From: Burkholderiaceae bacterium
GTDB lineage: Bacteria; Pseudomonadota; Gammaproteobacteria; Burkholderiales; Burkholderiaceae_C
DNA: 64,000 bases
Direction: 5' to 3'
Assembly: GCA_024235915.1 (NCBI GenBank)
Contig: JACKLO010000008.1
Span: forward strand, 372,001-436,000
The translations under genes and the position numbers were made by a program. This document shows, in pieces, positions 23,999-32,009 of this stretch. The notes below the pieces were generated by a model. That model saw only the letters and a list, made by a program, of their open reading frames with translations. It was not told the origin of the DNA and did not search any database. Positions within the stretch are counted from its first letter, which is position 1, and each line of letters opens with the position of its first letter.

Positions 23999-25384
23999 AT
24001 GAACGGCACCGGCGCCCGCATCCTCGTCGTCGACGACGACCCCGACCTGCTGCGCCTGCTGGGCATGCGCCTGGGTGCGGCCGGCCACCACGTGGAAGGT
24101 GTCGCCTCGGCCGAAGCCGCGCTGGACAGCATCGCCGTCCAGCGTCCGCAGCTGGTGATCAGCGACGTGCAGCTGCCCGGCGCCGACGGGCTGGCGCTGT
24201 TCGACGCCATCCGTGCGCGCCACCCATCCCTGCCGGTGATCCTGCTCACCGCCCACGGCACCATCCCCGACGCGGTCCAGGCCACCGCGCGCGGCGTCTA
24301 CACCTACCTGACCAAACCGTTCGACGGCAAGGCGCTGCTGGACACGGTGGCGCAGGCGCTGGCCTTGTCGGCACCGGAACCCGCGGCCGGCCAGGCCCCC
24401 GAGGTCTGGCGCGCTGGCATCGTCAGCCGCAGCCCGCGCATGCAGGAACTGCTGGAGGAGGCCCGCCTGGTGGCCGCCAGCGACGCCAGCGTGCTCATCC
24501 GCGGCGAAAGCGGCACCGGCAAGGAACTGCTGGCCCAGGCCATCCACCGCGCCAGCCGGCGCGCCGGGCGGCCGTTCGTGGCCGTCAACTGCGCCGCGAT
24601 TCCCGAGGCGCTGCTGGAGTCGGAGCTGTTCGGCCACGTCAAGGGCGCCTTCACCGGTGCCACCAAGGACCGCGCCGGCCTGTTCCAGGCGGCCGACGGT
24701 GGCACGCTGTTCCTCGACGAAATCGGCGACATGCCGCCACCGTTGCAGGTCAAGCTGCTGCGCGTGCTGCAGGAACGCGCCGTGCGGCCGGTGGGCGCGA
24801 ACCGCGCCGTGCCGATCGACGTGCGCCTGCTCTCGGCCACCCACCGCGGCCTGGAAGCCCTGCTGGCCGACGGCAGCTTCCGCGAGGACCTGTTCTACCG
24901 CCTGAACGTGGTCACGCTGCGCCTTCCGCCGCTGGCCGAACGGCGCGAGGACATCCCGTTGCTGGCCCAGCATTTCCTGACCGCACTGGCCGCCCGGCAC
25001 GGCCGCACGCTGCACGGATTCGCCCCCGACGCGCTGCGCGCCCTGGCCACCGCGCCCTGGCCGGGCAACGTGCGCCAGCTGCACAACGTGGTCGAGCAGG
25101 TCTGCGCGCTGAGCACCAGCCCGCTGGTGCCGCTGGCCCTGGTGCAGCGCGCGTTGCGCACACCCGACGTGGCCGTGTTGCCCTACGCCGAGGCGCGCCG
25201 GCGCTTCGAACGCGAGTACCTCGTCGGTCTGCTCAAGCTCACCGATGGCCAGGTGGCCGACGCCGCCCGCCTAGCCGAGCGCAACCGCACCGAGTTCTAC
25301 CGCCTGCTGCAGAAGCACGACCTGGCGCCAGAGCGCTTCCGCGACGCTGTCGCCGATGAGCGACAGGACAAAGACGAGGCCTGA
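23999..25384 (+). CDS. glrR: Sigma-54-dependent response regulator of the GlrR type
   Basis: Transcription activator of 461 residues. The receiver domain (1-120) has DDD at 12-14 and phospho-acceptor D56 (ISDVQLPG). The AAA+ domain (~140-370) has Walker A GESGTGKE, the sigma-54 contact loop GAFTGAT and Walker B LFLDEIGDM. A short Fis-type helix-turn-helix follows at the end (GQVADAARLAERNRTEFYRLLQKH). The intact GAFTGA loop means it should drive sigma-54 promoters. Two TGTC-N10-GACA sites, the known E. coli GlrR box, lie at its 3' end and just downstream, ahead of a sigma-54 promoter for opgG. Confidence 0.9.
   Translation: MNGTGARILVVDDDPDLLRLLGMRLGAAGHHVEGVASAEAALDSIAVQRPQLVISDVQLPGADGLALFDAIRARHPSLPVILLTAHGTIPDAVQATARGVYTYLTKPFDGKALLDTVAQALALSAPEPAAGQAPEVWRAGIVSRSPRMQELLEEARLVAASDASVLIRGESGTGKELLAQAIHRASRRAGRPFVAVNCAAIPEALLESELFGHVKGAFTGATKDRAGLFQAADGGTLFLDEIGDMPPPLQVKLLRVLQERAVRPVGANRAVPIDVRLLSATHRGLEALLADGSFREDLFYRLNVVTLRLPPLAERREDIPLLAQHFLTALAARHGRTLHGFAPDALRALATAPWPGNVRQLHNVVEQVCALSTSPLVPLALVQRALRTPDVAVLPYAEARRRFEREYLVGLLKLTDGQVADAARLAERNRTEFYRLLQKHDLAPERFRDAVADERQDKDEA
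25348..25365 (+). promoter_or_regulatory. GlrR-type enhancer box 1 (TGTC-N10-GACA)
   Basis: Bases TGTC and GACA with exactly ten bases between lie inside the last codons of glrR. This is the consensus described for E. coli GlrR. The centre is about 166 bases upstream of the predicted opgG transcription start, a normal enhancer distance. Being inside coding DNA, it could also be chance, but box 2 repeats the pattern. Confidence 0.55.
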
Positions 25385-25414
25385 CAGGCACTTGCGCGCG
25401 CGGGCCTGGATCGC

Positions 25415-25432
25415 TGTCGCTGAACGGCGACA
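25415..25432 (+). promoter_or_regulatory. GlrR-type enhancer box 2 (TGTC-N10-GACA)
   Basis: A second exact TGTC-N10-GACA lies in the non-coding gap, 67 bases after the first. It is nested in a 7-bp inverted repeat (CTGTCGC / GCGACAG), which is also what a dimeric regulator site would look like; the same hairpin could act as a weak terminator for glrR. The centre is about 100 bases upstream of the predicted opgG start. Confidence 0.6.
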
Positions 25433-25465
25433 GTCAAATCTCGAATTCACTTTCGATCTTTCCCC

Positions 25466-25477
25466 TAACGCGTTGAT
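25466..25477 (-). promoter_or_regulatory. IHF-like site between enhancer and promoter
   Basis: On the minus strand the bases read ATCAACGCGTTA, matching the core ATCAA-N4-TTR of the IHF consensus; only the first W position fails. IHF often bends DNA between an enhancer and a sigma-54 promoter, and that is where this lies. It also overlaps a TGATCT-N5-AGATCA palindrome (25474-25490). Confidence 0.4.
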
Positions 25478-25496
25478 CTGATTGAGATCAGTGCAC

Positions 25497-25511
25497 TGGC
25501 ACAGCGCTTGC
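25497..25511 (+). promoter_or_regulatory. Sigma-54 (RpoN) promoter for opgG-opgH
   Basis: TGGCAC-N5-TTGC is present exactly (TGGCACAGCGCTTGC), preceded by C as in the full -24/-12 consensus. The predicted start of transcription is around 25523, almost on top of the ATG used for opgG at 25525. Confidence 0.75.
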
Positions 25512-25524
25512 GCTGTGTCAGCGC

Positions 25525-27033
25525 ATGTGGCGATCCCTTTGCCTGTCCTGGTGTCTGGCCTGGCCCCTGGCCGGCTGGGCCTTCGGCTTCGACGACGTGG
25601 CGGCGCTGGCCCGGCAGCAGGCGGCAGCCCCGTGGCAGGCGGCCGCCACGCCGATGCCGCCGGCGCTGGCCGACCTGAGCTACGACGAGGCGCGCGAGAT
25701 CCGCTACCGGCCCGACCACGCCGTCTGGCACGGCGGCGACTACGAACTGCAGTTCTTCCACCGGGGCTACGTGCAGCGCGACCTGGTGGCCGTGCACCTG
25801 GTCGAAGGTGGCCAGGTCCGCCGTATGGGCTACGACTCGGCGGCCTGGGACTTCGGCCAGCTGGGCAGCACCCGCGGCCTGAGCCCTGAACAGCTGAACG
25901 AACCCGGTCCGGCCGGCTTCCGCATCCACCACGCGCTCAACGACCCGGCCTACAAGGACGAGCTGGTGGTCTTCCTGGGCGCCAGCTACTTCCGCGCCCT
26001 GGGCCGCGGGCAGCGCTACGGCCTGTCGGCACGCGCCCTGGCCCTAGACACCGTGGGCGGCGGGCCGGAGGAGTTCCCACGCTTCACCGCGTTCTGGATC
26101 GAGCGCCCGGCCCCGGGCGCCGACGGCGTCACCGTCCTCGCGCTGCTCGACAGCCCGCGCGCCAGTGGCGCCTGGCAGTTCGTGGTCCGCCCCGGTGAGA
26201 ACACCGTCATGGACGTGCGCGCCCGCCTGTTCCTGCGCGCCCCGGTGGCCATGCTGGGCCTGGCGCCGCTGACCAGCATGTACCAGCACGGCGAGAACCA
26301 GCCGCGGCCCGGCGACTTCCGGCCCGAGGTGCACGACTCCGACGGCCTGTCCATCGCCGCCGACGGCGAATGGCTGTGGCGCCCGCTGGTGAACCCGGGC
26401 GCGCCGCTGGCCAGCAGCTTCGAGGTCCGTCGCCTCGAGGGCTTCGGCCTGATGCAGCGCGACCGCCGATTCGCCGCCTACGAGGACGACGAGGCGCATT
26501 ACGAACGCCGCCCCTCGGCCTGGGTCGAACCCGTGGGCGACTGGGGCCCCGGCCGCGTCGTGCTGCTGCAACTGCCCACGCCCGACGAGACGCACGACAA
26601 CATCGTCGCCGCCTGGCAGCCGGCCCGGCAGCCAGCGCCCGGCGAGGCGCTGGACATCGCCTACCGCCTGTACTGGCAGGGCGAGCAGGTCGCACGCCCG
26701 GCCACCGGCTGGACCGTGCAGTCCCGCCGTGGACGCGGGTGGGCGGCGCCGCAGCCGGGCGAGCTGCAGTTCATCGTCGACTTCGACGGCCCGACACTCC
26801 GCGCCCTGGCGGCCGACGGCAGCGCCGACGCCGCCGTCAAGCCCGTGATCACGCCGCTGGCCAACGCCCGCGTGCTGCAGGCCCACGCCTGGCGGCACCC
26901 GGCCGGCGGCTGGCGCATGGCGCTGCGCGTGCAGCGGCCCGACCCCGCGCAGCCGATGGAGCTGCGTGCCTTTCTACAGCACGGCGCCCAGGCGCTCACC
27001 GAGACATGGACCGCACTGATCCCCCAGGACTGA
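25525..27033 (+). CDS. opgG: Periplasmic glucan biosynthesis protein OpgG/MdoG
   Basis: Periplasmic protein needed to make osmoregulated periplasmic glucans. The 502-residue protein has a Sec signal peptide (~1-20, hydrophobic, ending GWAF). The MdoG core begins FGFDDVAALARQQAA and contains LSYDEAREIRYRPDHAVW, QFFHRGYVQRDLV, then FLGASYFRALGRGQRYGLSARALALDT and MYQHGENQP, all characteristic. OpgD is a paralogue with a Tat signal; no twin Arg is seen here, so OpgG fits better. It overlaps opgH by 28 bases. Control by GlrR and sigma-54 is predicted from the sites just upstream. Confidence 0.92.
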   Translation: MWRSLCLSWCLAWPLAGWAFGFDDVAALARQQAAAPWQAAATPMPPALADLSYDEAREIRYRPDHAVWHGGDYELQFFHRGYVQRDLVAVHLVEGGQVRRMGYDSAAWDFGQLGSTRGLSPEQLNEPGPAGFRIHHALNDPAYKDELVVFLGASYFRALGRGQRYGLSARALALDTVGGGPEEFPRFTAFWIERPAPGADGVTVLALLDSPRASGAWQFVVRPGENTVMDVRARLFLRAPVAMLGLAPLTSMYQHGENQPRPGDFRPEVHDSDGLSIAADGEWLWRPLVNPGAPLASSFEVRRLEGFGLMQRDRRFAAYEDDEAHYERRPSAWVEPVGDWGPGRVVLLQLPTPDETHDNIVAAWQPARQPAPGEALDIAYRLYWQGEQVARPATGWTVQSRRGRGWAAPQPGELQFIVDFDGPTLRALAADGSADAAVKPVITPLANARVLQAHAWRHPAGGWRMALRVQRPDPAQPMELRAFLQHGAQALTETWTALIPQD

Positions 27034-28907
27034 GCACGGGCCTGCGCGCCCTGCGCCGATACACCCACCACGCCGCGCCGCCGCTGCAGCGCGGTTCGAT
27101 GCCTGCCCGCCCCTGGGGCCAGGCCTGGCAGGGCAGCGATGCGCCCGATGCCGGGCAGCCCGTCGGCCGCCGCCGCCTGCTGGTGGGCGCGGTGCTGAGC
27201 GTGGCGGGCCTCGCGGCCATGGCCCTGCTGCGTGCCCAACCGCTGGGCGCCGCACCGGATGGCCTGCGCCTGCTGCAGGTGGCACTGTTCGCCCTGCTGT
27301 TCGGCTGGGTGGCCGCCGGTTTCGCCACCGCGCTGATGGGCTTCGTCGTGCTGCGGCGTGGCGACCGGCAGATGCTTTCGCATGCCGACGTGGCCCGTCA
27401 GCCGCTGGGCAGCGATGCCAGCACCGCCGTGATCATGCCGATCTGCAACGAGCACGTGGCGACGGTCTTCGCCGGCCTGGGCGCTACCGCTGAATCGCTG
27501 GTGGCCACTGGCGGTGCGCGGCTGGTGGAGTTCTACGTGCTGTCGGACACCGCCAACCCCGCCGTGCGCGAGGCCGAGTTCGCCGCCTGGCAGGCGCTGC
27601 GCCAGCGCATGGCGCCGCACGGCCTGCAGGTGCACTACCGCTGGCGCGCCCGCCGCACCCACCGCAAGGCCGGCAACGTGGCCGACTTCTGTCGCCGCTG
27701 GGGCGCGCGCCACCGCTACATGGTGGTGCTGGACGCCGACAGCGTGATGAGCGGCGAGGCCATCCTGGGCCTGATGCGGCTGATGGAAGCCCACCCTCAG
27801 GCCGGCATCATCCAGTCGGCGCCGGTGTCCTGCGGGCTGGACACGCTGCATGCGCGCGCGCAGCAGTTCGCCGGCCGCGTCACCGGCCGCCTGTTCGCCG
27901 CCGGCATGCAGTTCTGGCAACTGGGCGAATCGCACTACTGGGGCCACAACGCCATCATCCGCATCGCGCCCTTCATGGCGCACTGCGGGCTGGCGCCGCT
28001 GCCCGGGCGCGGCGGCCTGTCCGGCTCCATCCTCTCGCACGATTTCGTCGAGGCGGCACTGATGCGCCGCGCCGGCTGGCAGGTTTGGCTGGTGCCCGAC
28101 CTGCCGGGCAGCTGGGAGCAGCAGCCGCCCCACCTGCTGGCCGAGCTGCAGCGCGACCGCCGCTGGTGCCAGGGCAACCTGATGAACGCGAGGCTGATGG
28201 CCGAGCCTGGCTTGCACCGCGTGCACCGCGCCATGTTGGCCACCGGGGCCATGGCCTATCTGTCGGCGCCACTCTGGCTGGGCTTCGTGGCCCTGGGCAT
28301 GGTGCTGTGGCTGGACGGCCGCCACCTTCTGCAGGTGCCCGCGGGTGCGGCCGCAGTGTTGTGGGCATTGACCGGCACCATGCTGCTGCTGCCCCGCCTG
28401 CTGGGCGCGCTGAACGTCTGGCTGGAGGGCCGGCAACGCGCCTTCGGCGGCACCCCGGCCCTGCTCGCCAGTGCGATGGCGGAAGCGGCGTGGTCGGCAT
28501 TGACGGCGCCGATCCGCATGGCGGCGCACACGCTGTTCGTCGCGGCGGCGCTCGGTGGGCTGAAGCTCGACTGGCGCAGCCCGCCCCGAGAGGCCGAGGC
28601 CCTGCCCTGGCGCGACGCCGCTCGGCTGCTGCTGCCGCTGTCGGCGGTGGCCGCAGCGGTGCTGGCCGCAGTGGCCTGGCGCGACCCGTCGGCCGCACTC
28701 TGGCTGGCACCGGTGGCGCTGCCGCTGCTGGCGGCCACGCCGCTGGCGGTCTGGGGCGCGCGCCCGGCGGTGGGTCAGGCACTGCGCCGCGCCGGTCTGC
28801 TGCTGATCCCGGAGGAGACGCAGACGGCCACGGAACTGCGGCGGGCCTGGGGCGGTTCGCGACCGGTGGCGCAGCCCGTAGCCCTGTCGCGGTTGCAGGC
28901 CGCGTGA
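27006..28907 (+). CDS. opgH: Glucan glucosyltransferase OpgH/MdoH
   Basis: Inner-membrane processive glucosyltransferase that builds the glucan backbone from UDP-glucose. The 633-residue protein has ~2 N-terminal membrane helices (~55-75, ~90-115) and a GT2 catalytic domain: STAVIMPICNE, VLDADSVM, GHNAIIRIAPF, the acceptor Asp region SHDFVEAALMRRAG and the QRDRRWCQGN motif. Several C-terminal membrane helices follow. It is shorter than E. coli OpgH (847), mainly at the N terminus. The ATG at 27006 lies inside the end of opgG, so the pair is coupled; a later ATG at 27099 is possible. It carries no separate promoter. Confidence 0.92.
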   Translation: MDRTDPPGLSTGLRALRRYTHHAAPPLQRGSMPARPWGQAWQGSDAPDAGQPVGRRRLLVGAVLSVAGLAAMALLRAQPLGAAPDGLRLLQVALFALLFGWVAAGFATALMGFVVLRRGDRQMLSHADVARQPLGSDASTAVIMPICNEHVATVFAGLGATAESLVATGGARLVEFYVLSDTANPAVREAEFAAWQALRQRMAPHGLQVHYRWRARRTHRKAGNVADFCRRWGARHRYMVVLDADSVMSGEAILGLMRLMEAHPQAGIIQSAPVSCGLDTLHARAQQFAGRVTGRLFAAGMQFWQLGESHYWGHNAIIRIAPFMAHCGLAPLPGRGGLSGSILSHDFVEAALMRRAGWQVWLVPDLPGSWEQQPPHLLAELQRDRRWCQGNLMNARLMAEPGLHRVHRAMLATGAMAYLSAPLWLGFVALGMVLWLDGRHLLQVPAGAAAVLWALTGTMLLLPRLLGALNVWLEGRQRAFGGTPALLASAMAEAAWSALTAPIRMAAHTLFVAAALGGLKLDWRSPPREAEALPWRDAARLLLPLSAVAAAVLAAVAWRDPSAALWLAPVALPLLAATPLAVWGARPAVGQALRRAGLLLIPEETQTATELRRAWGGSRPVAQPVALSRLQAA

Positions 28908-28938
28908 AGCCCGCGGTACCGGGCGCATCCGCGCCACG

Positions 28939-29958
28939 TCAGGCGCGGGCCGTCACCACCCGGTTGCGGCCACCGCGCTTGGCCTCGTAGAGCGCCGCAT
29001 CGGCGGCCGCCAGCCAGGCCTGCGGGTCGCTGGCCACATGCTGGGCACTCAGGCCCATGCTGACGGTGACGCGCACGCCCGGCACCAGGTCCTGCGCCTC
29101 GAAGCGCTGCCGAAGGTCTTCGGCCACCCGTGCGGCGTCCTCAAGCCGCGTGCGCGGCAGCAGCAGCACGAACTCTTCGCCGCCGATGCGAAACAACAGA
29201 TCAGTTTCGCGTTTGCGCTGGCGCACCAGGGTCACCACGGCCTGCAGCACCGCGTCGCCGGTGGCGTGCCCATGGCGGTCGTTGATGGCCTTGAAGTGGT
29301 CAATGTCCAGCGCCAGCAGGGCATTGGTCACGCGGCCTGTCGCATCCAGCCCGGCGATGCTGGCCAGCTGGGCATCGAAGTAGCGGCGGTTCCAGGCCCC
29401 GGTGAGCGGGTCGGTATGGGCCTGGCGCAGCAGCGCCTGCTGCAGTTCACCGATGACGCCCAGCACCACGTTGATCATGGCCAGCGTCAGCGCCATGCCT
29501 GCGAACATGCGCACGGCATCGGCCGGGCCGGCAATGTGCAGCATGGCGGCCGACACGCAGACCAGCAGGAACAGGCCGAACAGATGGGCCTGCCGGCGCG
29601 GCAGCACGAAGTAGCAGATGAACAGCGCCGGGAAGGCCCAGACCGCGCTGTGCACGCCCTGGATCAACACCGCCGCGATGATGGCGCTCTCGAACCCGAG
29701 CACGGTCACCCAGAATGGCACCACCAGCGGCCGTTCGCGCTTCAGGCAGTAGCCGTTGACGGCGAGCAGCACCTGGGCCGTCAGGATGCCCAGGCCCAGC
29801 AGGTCGCGCCCGGCCAGGAAGTGGTTCAGCGTGAACGGCAGCAGCAGCACCGCCGAGAACAGGCTCAGCTGCACGGCGATGCGGTCGCGAAACGCGGCCA
29901 GCGCGTCGTCGGCCCAGAGCCGGGTCCAGGTGTCTGCCCAGGGTGACATGCCGCGCAT
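28939..29958 (-). CDS. Membrane diguanylate cyclase (GGDEF)
   Basis: Makes cyclic di-GMP. The 339-residue protein has about six membrane helices in residues ~25-165 (VQLSLFSAVLLLPFTL, LGILTAQVLLAVNGY, VPFWVTVLGFESAIIAAVLI, and others), then a GGDEF domain from QAHTDPLTGAWNRRYF. The active site is GGEEF with the inhibitory I-site RETD five residues upstream, so both are intact. No periplasmic sensor is obvious; the membrane block resembles MHYT/MASE-like input domains without a clear match. The start at 29958 is chosen over the open upstream frame because the membrane block begins soon after it. Confidence 0.88.
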   Translation of the reverse strand: MRGMSPWADTWTRLWADDALAAFRDRIAVQLSLFSAVLLLPFTLNHFLAGRDLLGLGILTAQVLLAVNGYCLKRERPLVVPFWVTVLGFESAIIAAVLIQGVHSAVWAFPALFICYFVLPRRQAHLFGLFLLVCVSAAMLHIAGPADAVRMFAGMALTLAMINVVLGVIGELQQALLRQAHTDPLTGAWNRRYFDAQLASIAGLDATGRVTNALLALDIDHFKAINDRHGHATGDAVLQAVVTLVRQRKRETDLLFRIGGEEFVLLLPRTRLEDAARVAEDLRQRFEAQDLVPGVRVTVSMGLSAQHVASDPQAWLAAADAALYEAKRGGRNRVVTARA

Positions 29959-30100
29959 ATCGGCCGCAGCGGCCTGATCTTGATGGCGCGCGCGGCCCGT
30001 CGGTGCACCGTTTTGTCCAGGACTGACGCCAGCGTACGAAGCGTGGGCTGGCGTGCGGTCCGACGCGCTCGAGCAACCCTCGGGGCCGCGCCACACCCCC

Positions 30101-30106
30101 TAGAAT
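30101..30106 (+). promoter_or_regulatory. Candidate -10 box (TAGAAT)
   Basis: TAGAAT sits between CCCCC and TTGGGGG in the 248-base gap between two divergent GGDEF genes, 100 bases before the ATG of the plus-strand gene. The flanks could form a 5-bp stem. No -35 box is convincing. The rest of this gap shows nothing recognisable. Confidence 0.3.
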
Positions 30107-30206
30107 TTGGGGGTTCACCGTCCTGCTTGAGCCTTTGTCGCCCCTCACTTTCGCTTCGGTCGCCGCCCGCAGTGCGCATCGCGCCGGTGAGCCGGCAGGG
30201 TCACGG

Positions 30207-31979
30207 ATGTCCGGTCGCCGGCGGCAGGCGACGAGTCAGCGGCGCTTCTGGTCGGCCTTGGCGCTCTGGCTGACGCTGGCCCTGGGCTGCGTCGGGTGGG
30301 CCGGCGCGCAGCCGGTGTCGGGCGGCGCCTTGCAGCTGCGCGACGCCGTTGGCCGCATCGACGCCTGGCCTGCCCTCAGGATGCTGCCCGACACCGCGCC
30401 CACAGCCACCACTGCGGAGGCGGCCTGGGCGCAGATCGATCGTTTCGTCGCGCCGTCCGGCGCCGCCGGCACGCTGGGCCTGCGCCGGGACGCCGTCTGG
30501 CTGCACCTGCCGTTGCAGGTGGCGCCAGACTCCGAGGGTCGCTGGGTGCTGGACCTGGGCTACGCCGTGCTCAACCGCGTGGACGTCTGGTTGCAGGTGC
30601 CCGGCAGGGCGCCCCAGCACTGGGTCATCGGCAATGAAGTGCCGCGTGCGGACCGTCCGCTGGACAGCCGCACGCCCGCCGTGGTGCTGGACTTGCCGGC
30701 GGGCAGTTCTGCAGCGCTGCTGCTGCGGGTGCGCAGCGCCGGTGCCCTGATCCTGCCCATGGCCCTGTCCACGCCCACCGTGTTCCACCGCCAGGCGCTG
30801 GACGAGCAGGTGCTGCAGGGTCTGCTGTCGGGACTCGGTCTGTTCCTGGTGCTCTACAGCCTGTCGCAGTGGTGGAGCGTGCGCGACGGCATGTTCCTTC
30901 GCTACGCACTGCTCACCTTCAGCAGCGTGATGTTCTCGGTGGCGCAGTTCGGCCACGGCGCCATGTATCTGTGGGGCGACCTGCAGTGGTTCGAACGGCA
31001 TGTGCCCGGCCTGTCCGCGTTGCTGGCATCCACGGGCAGTTGCCTCTTCGTGCAGGCCGTGCTGGCCGACGACCGCCCACGGGGCTGGATCAGCAGGGCA
31101 CTTCAAGGCTGTGCCGCCCTGCTGGTGGCGACGGCGCTGGCTTTCAGCGTCGGCCTCATCCATGTGCACGTGGTGAGCGCCATCATCGGCACACTGGGCC
31201 TCGCCCCGGCACTGCTGGGCTTGCCGGGCGCGCTGCGCCGCCTGCGGCGCGGCGATGCGGTCGGGGGCTACTTCCTGGTCGCCTGGGTCGGCTACTTCTT
31301 CAGCACCTGGGTGATGGTGCAGGTGATCCAGGGCCGGCTGCCAGCCACCTGGAGCACGCTGCACGCCTTCCAGTTCGGCGCGACGCTGGACATGCTGATC
31401 TTCCTGCGCGTGATCTCGCTGCGCCTGGCCTCGGTGCATGCCGCCGCACAGGAACGCGACACCCTGCGCTCGATGGCGCACACCGACCCCTTGACCGGGC
31501 TGCCCAACCGGCGGGGCCTGCCCGAACAGATCGAACAGCGGCTGCGCGACGCGCGTGCCGACCGCCAGTTGGCCCTGGTGGTACTGGACCTGGACGGGTT
31601 CAAGGCCGTCAACGACCGCCATGGCCACGCCGTGGGCGACGCCCTGCTGATCGCCGTGGCCGCGCGGCTCCAGGCCAATGTGCGTGAACACGACCTGGTG
31701 GCCCGCATGGGCGGAGACGAGTTCCTCGTCGTGGCCGACGGCCTGCGCAACGAAGAACAGGCGCAGGCCCTGGCCGAACACCTGTTGCAGGCCTTCGCGG
31801 CGCCGTTCGACGCCGCGGGCCACCGTTGCCAGGTCGGCCTGACGGCCGGCTACGTGCTGGCAGCGGCCGGCAGCGGTGACGCGCAGGCCCTGCTGCGCGC
31901 GGCCGACGGTGCGATGTTCGAGGGCAAGCGCGCCGGCAAGGGTCGGGTGCTGCGGGCCACGCTGGCGACGAACGCCTGA
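30207..31979 (+). CDS. 7TMR-DISM receptor with GGDEF domain
   Basis: Predicted sensory diguanylate cyclase of 590 residues. A signal peptide is at ~13-34 (FWSALALWLTLALGCVGWAGA). A ~150-residue periplasmic jelly-roll (7TMR-DISMED2 type: APSGAAGTLGLRRDAVWLHLPL, LDLGYAVLNRVDVWL) follows. Seven membrane helices then occupy ~185-385 (LLSGLGLFLVLYSLSQWW and others), and a GGDEF domain ends the protein, with REHD I-site and GGDEF active site intact. The DISM fold is thought to bind carbohydrates or other extracellular ligands. The start used is the ATG at 30207; a TTG 72 bases upstream gives a longer version. Confidence 0.87.
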   Translation: MSGRRRQATSQRRFWSALALWLTLALGCVGWAGAQPVSGGALQLRDAVGRIDAWPALRMLPDTAPTATTAEAAWAQIDRFVAPSGAAGTLGLRRDAVWLHLPLQVAPDSEGRWVLDLGYAVLNRVDVWLQVPGRAPQHWVIGNEVPRADRPLDSRTPAVVLDLPAGSSAALLLRVRSAGALILPMALSTPTVFHRQALDEQVLQGLLSGLGLFLVLYSLSQWWSVRDGMFLRYALLTFSSVMFSVAQFGHGAMYLWGDLQWFERHVPGLSALLASTGSCLFVQAVLADDRPRGWISRALQGCAALLVATALAFSVGLIHVHVVSAIIGTLGLAPALLGLPGALRRLRRGDAVGGYFLVAWVGYFFSTWVMVQVIQGRLPATWSTLHAFQFGATLDMLIFLRVISLRLASVHAAAQERDTLRSMAHTDPLTGLPNRRGLPEQIEQRLRDARADRQLALVVLDLDGFKAVNDRHGHAVGDALLIAVAARLQANVREHDLVARMGGDEFLVVADGLRNEEQAQALAEHLLQAFAAPFDAAGHRCQVGLTAGYVLAAAGSGDAQALLRAADGAMFEGKRAGKGRVLRATLATNA

Positions 31980-32009
31980 GCTGATTCCGCGCCAGCCGCC
32001 ACGGCAAGC

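Noticed and set aside
25414..25433. CTGTCGC / GCGACAG inverted repeat as a terminator of glrR only
   Set aside because: It contains an exact GlrR box and has no T run, so a regulatory site is the better reading; a weak terminator role is not excluded.
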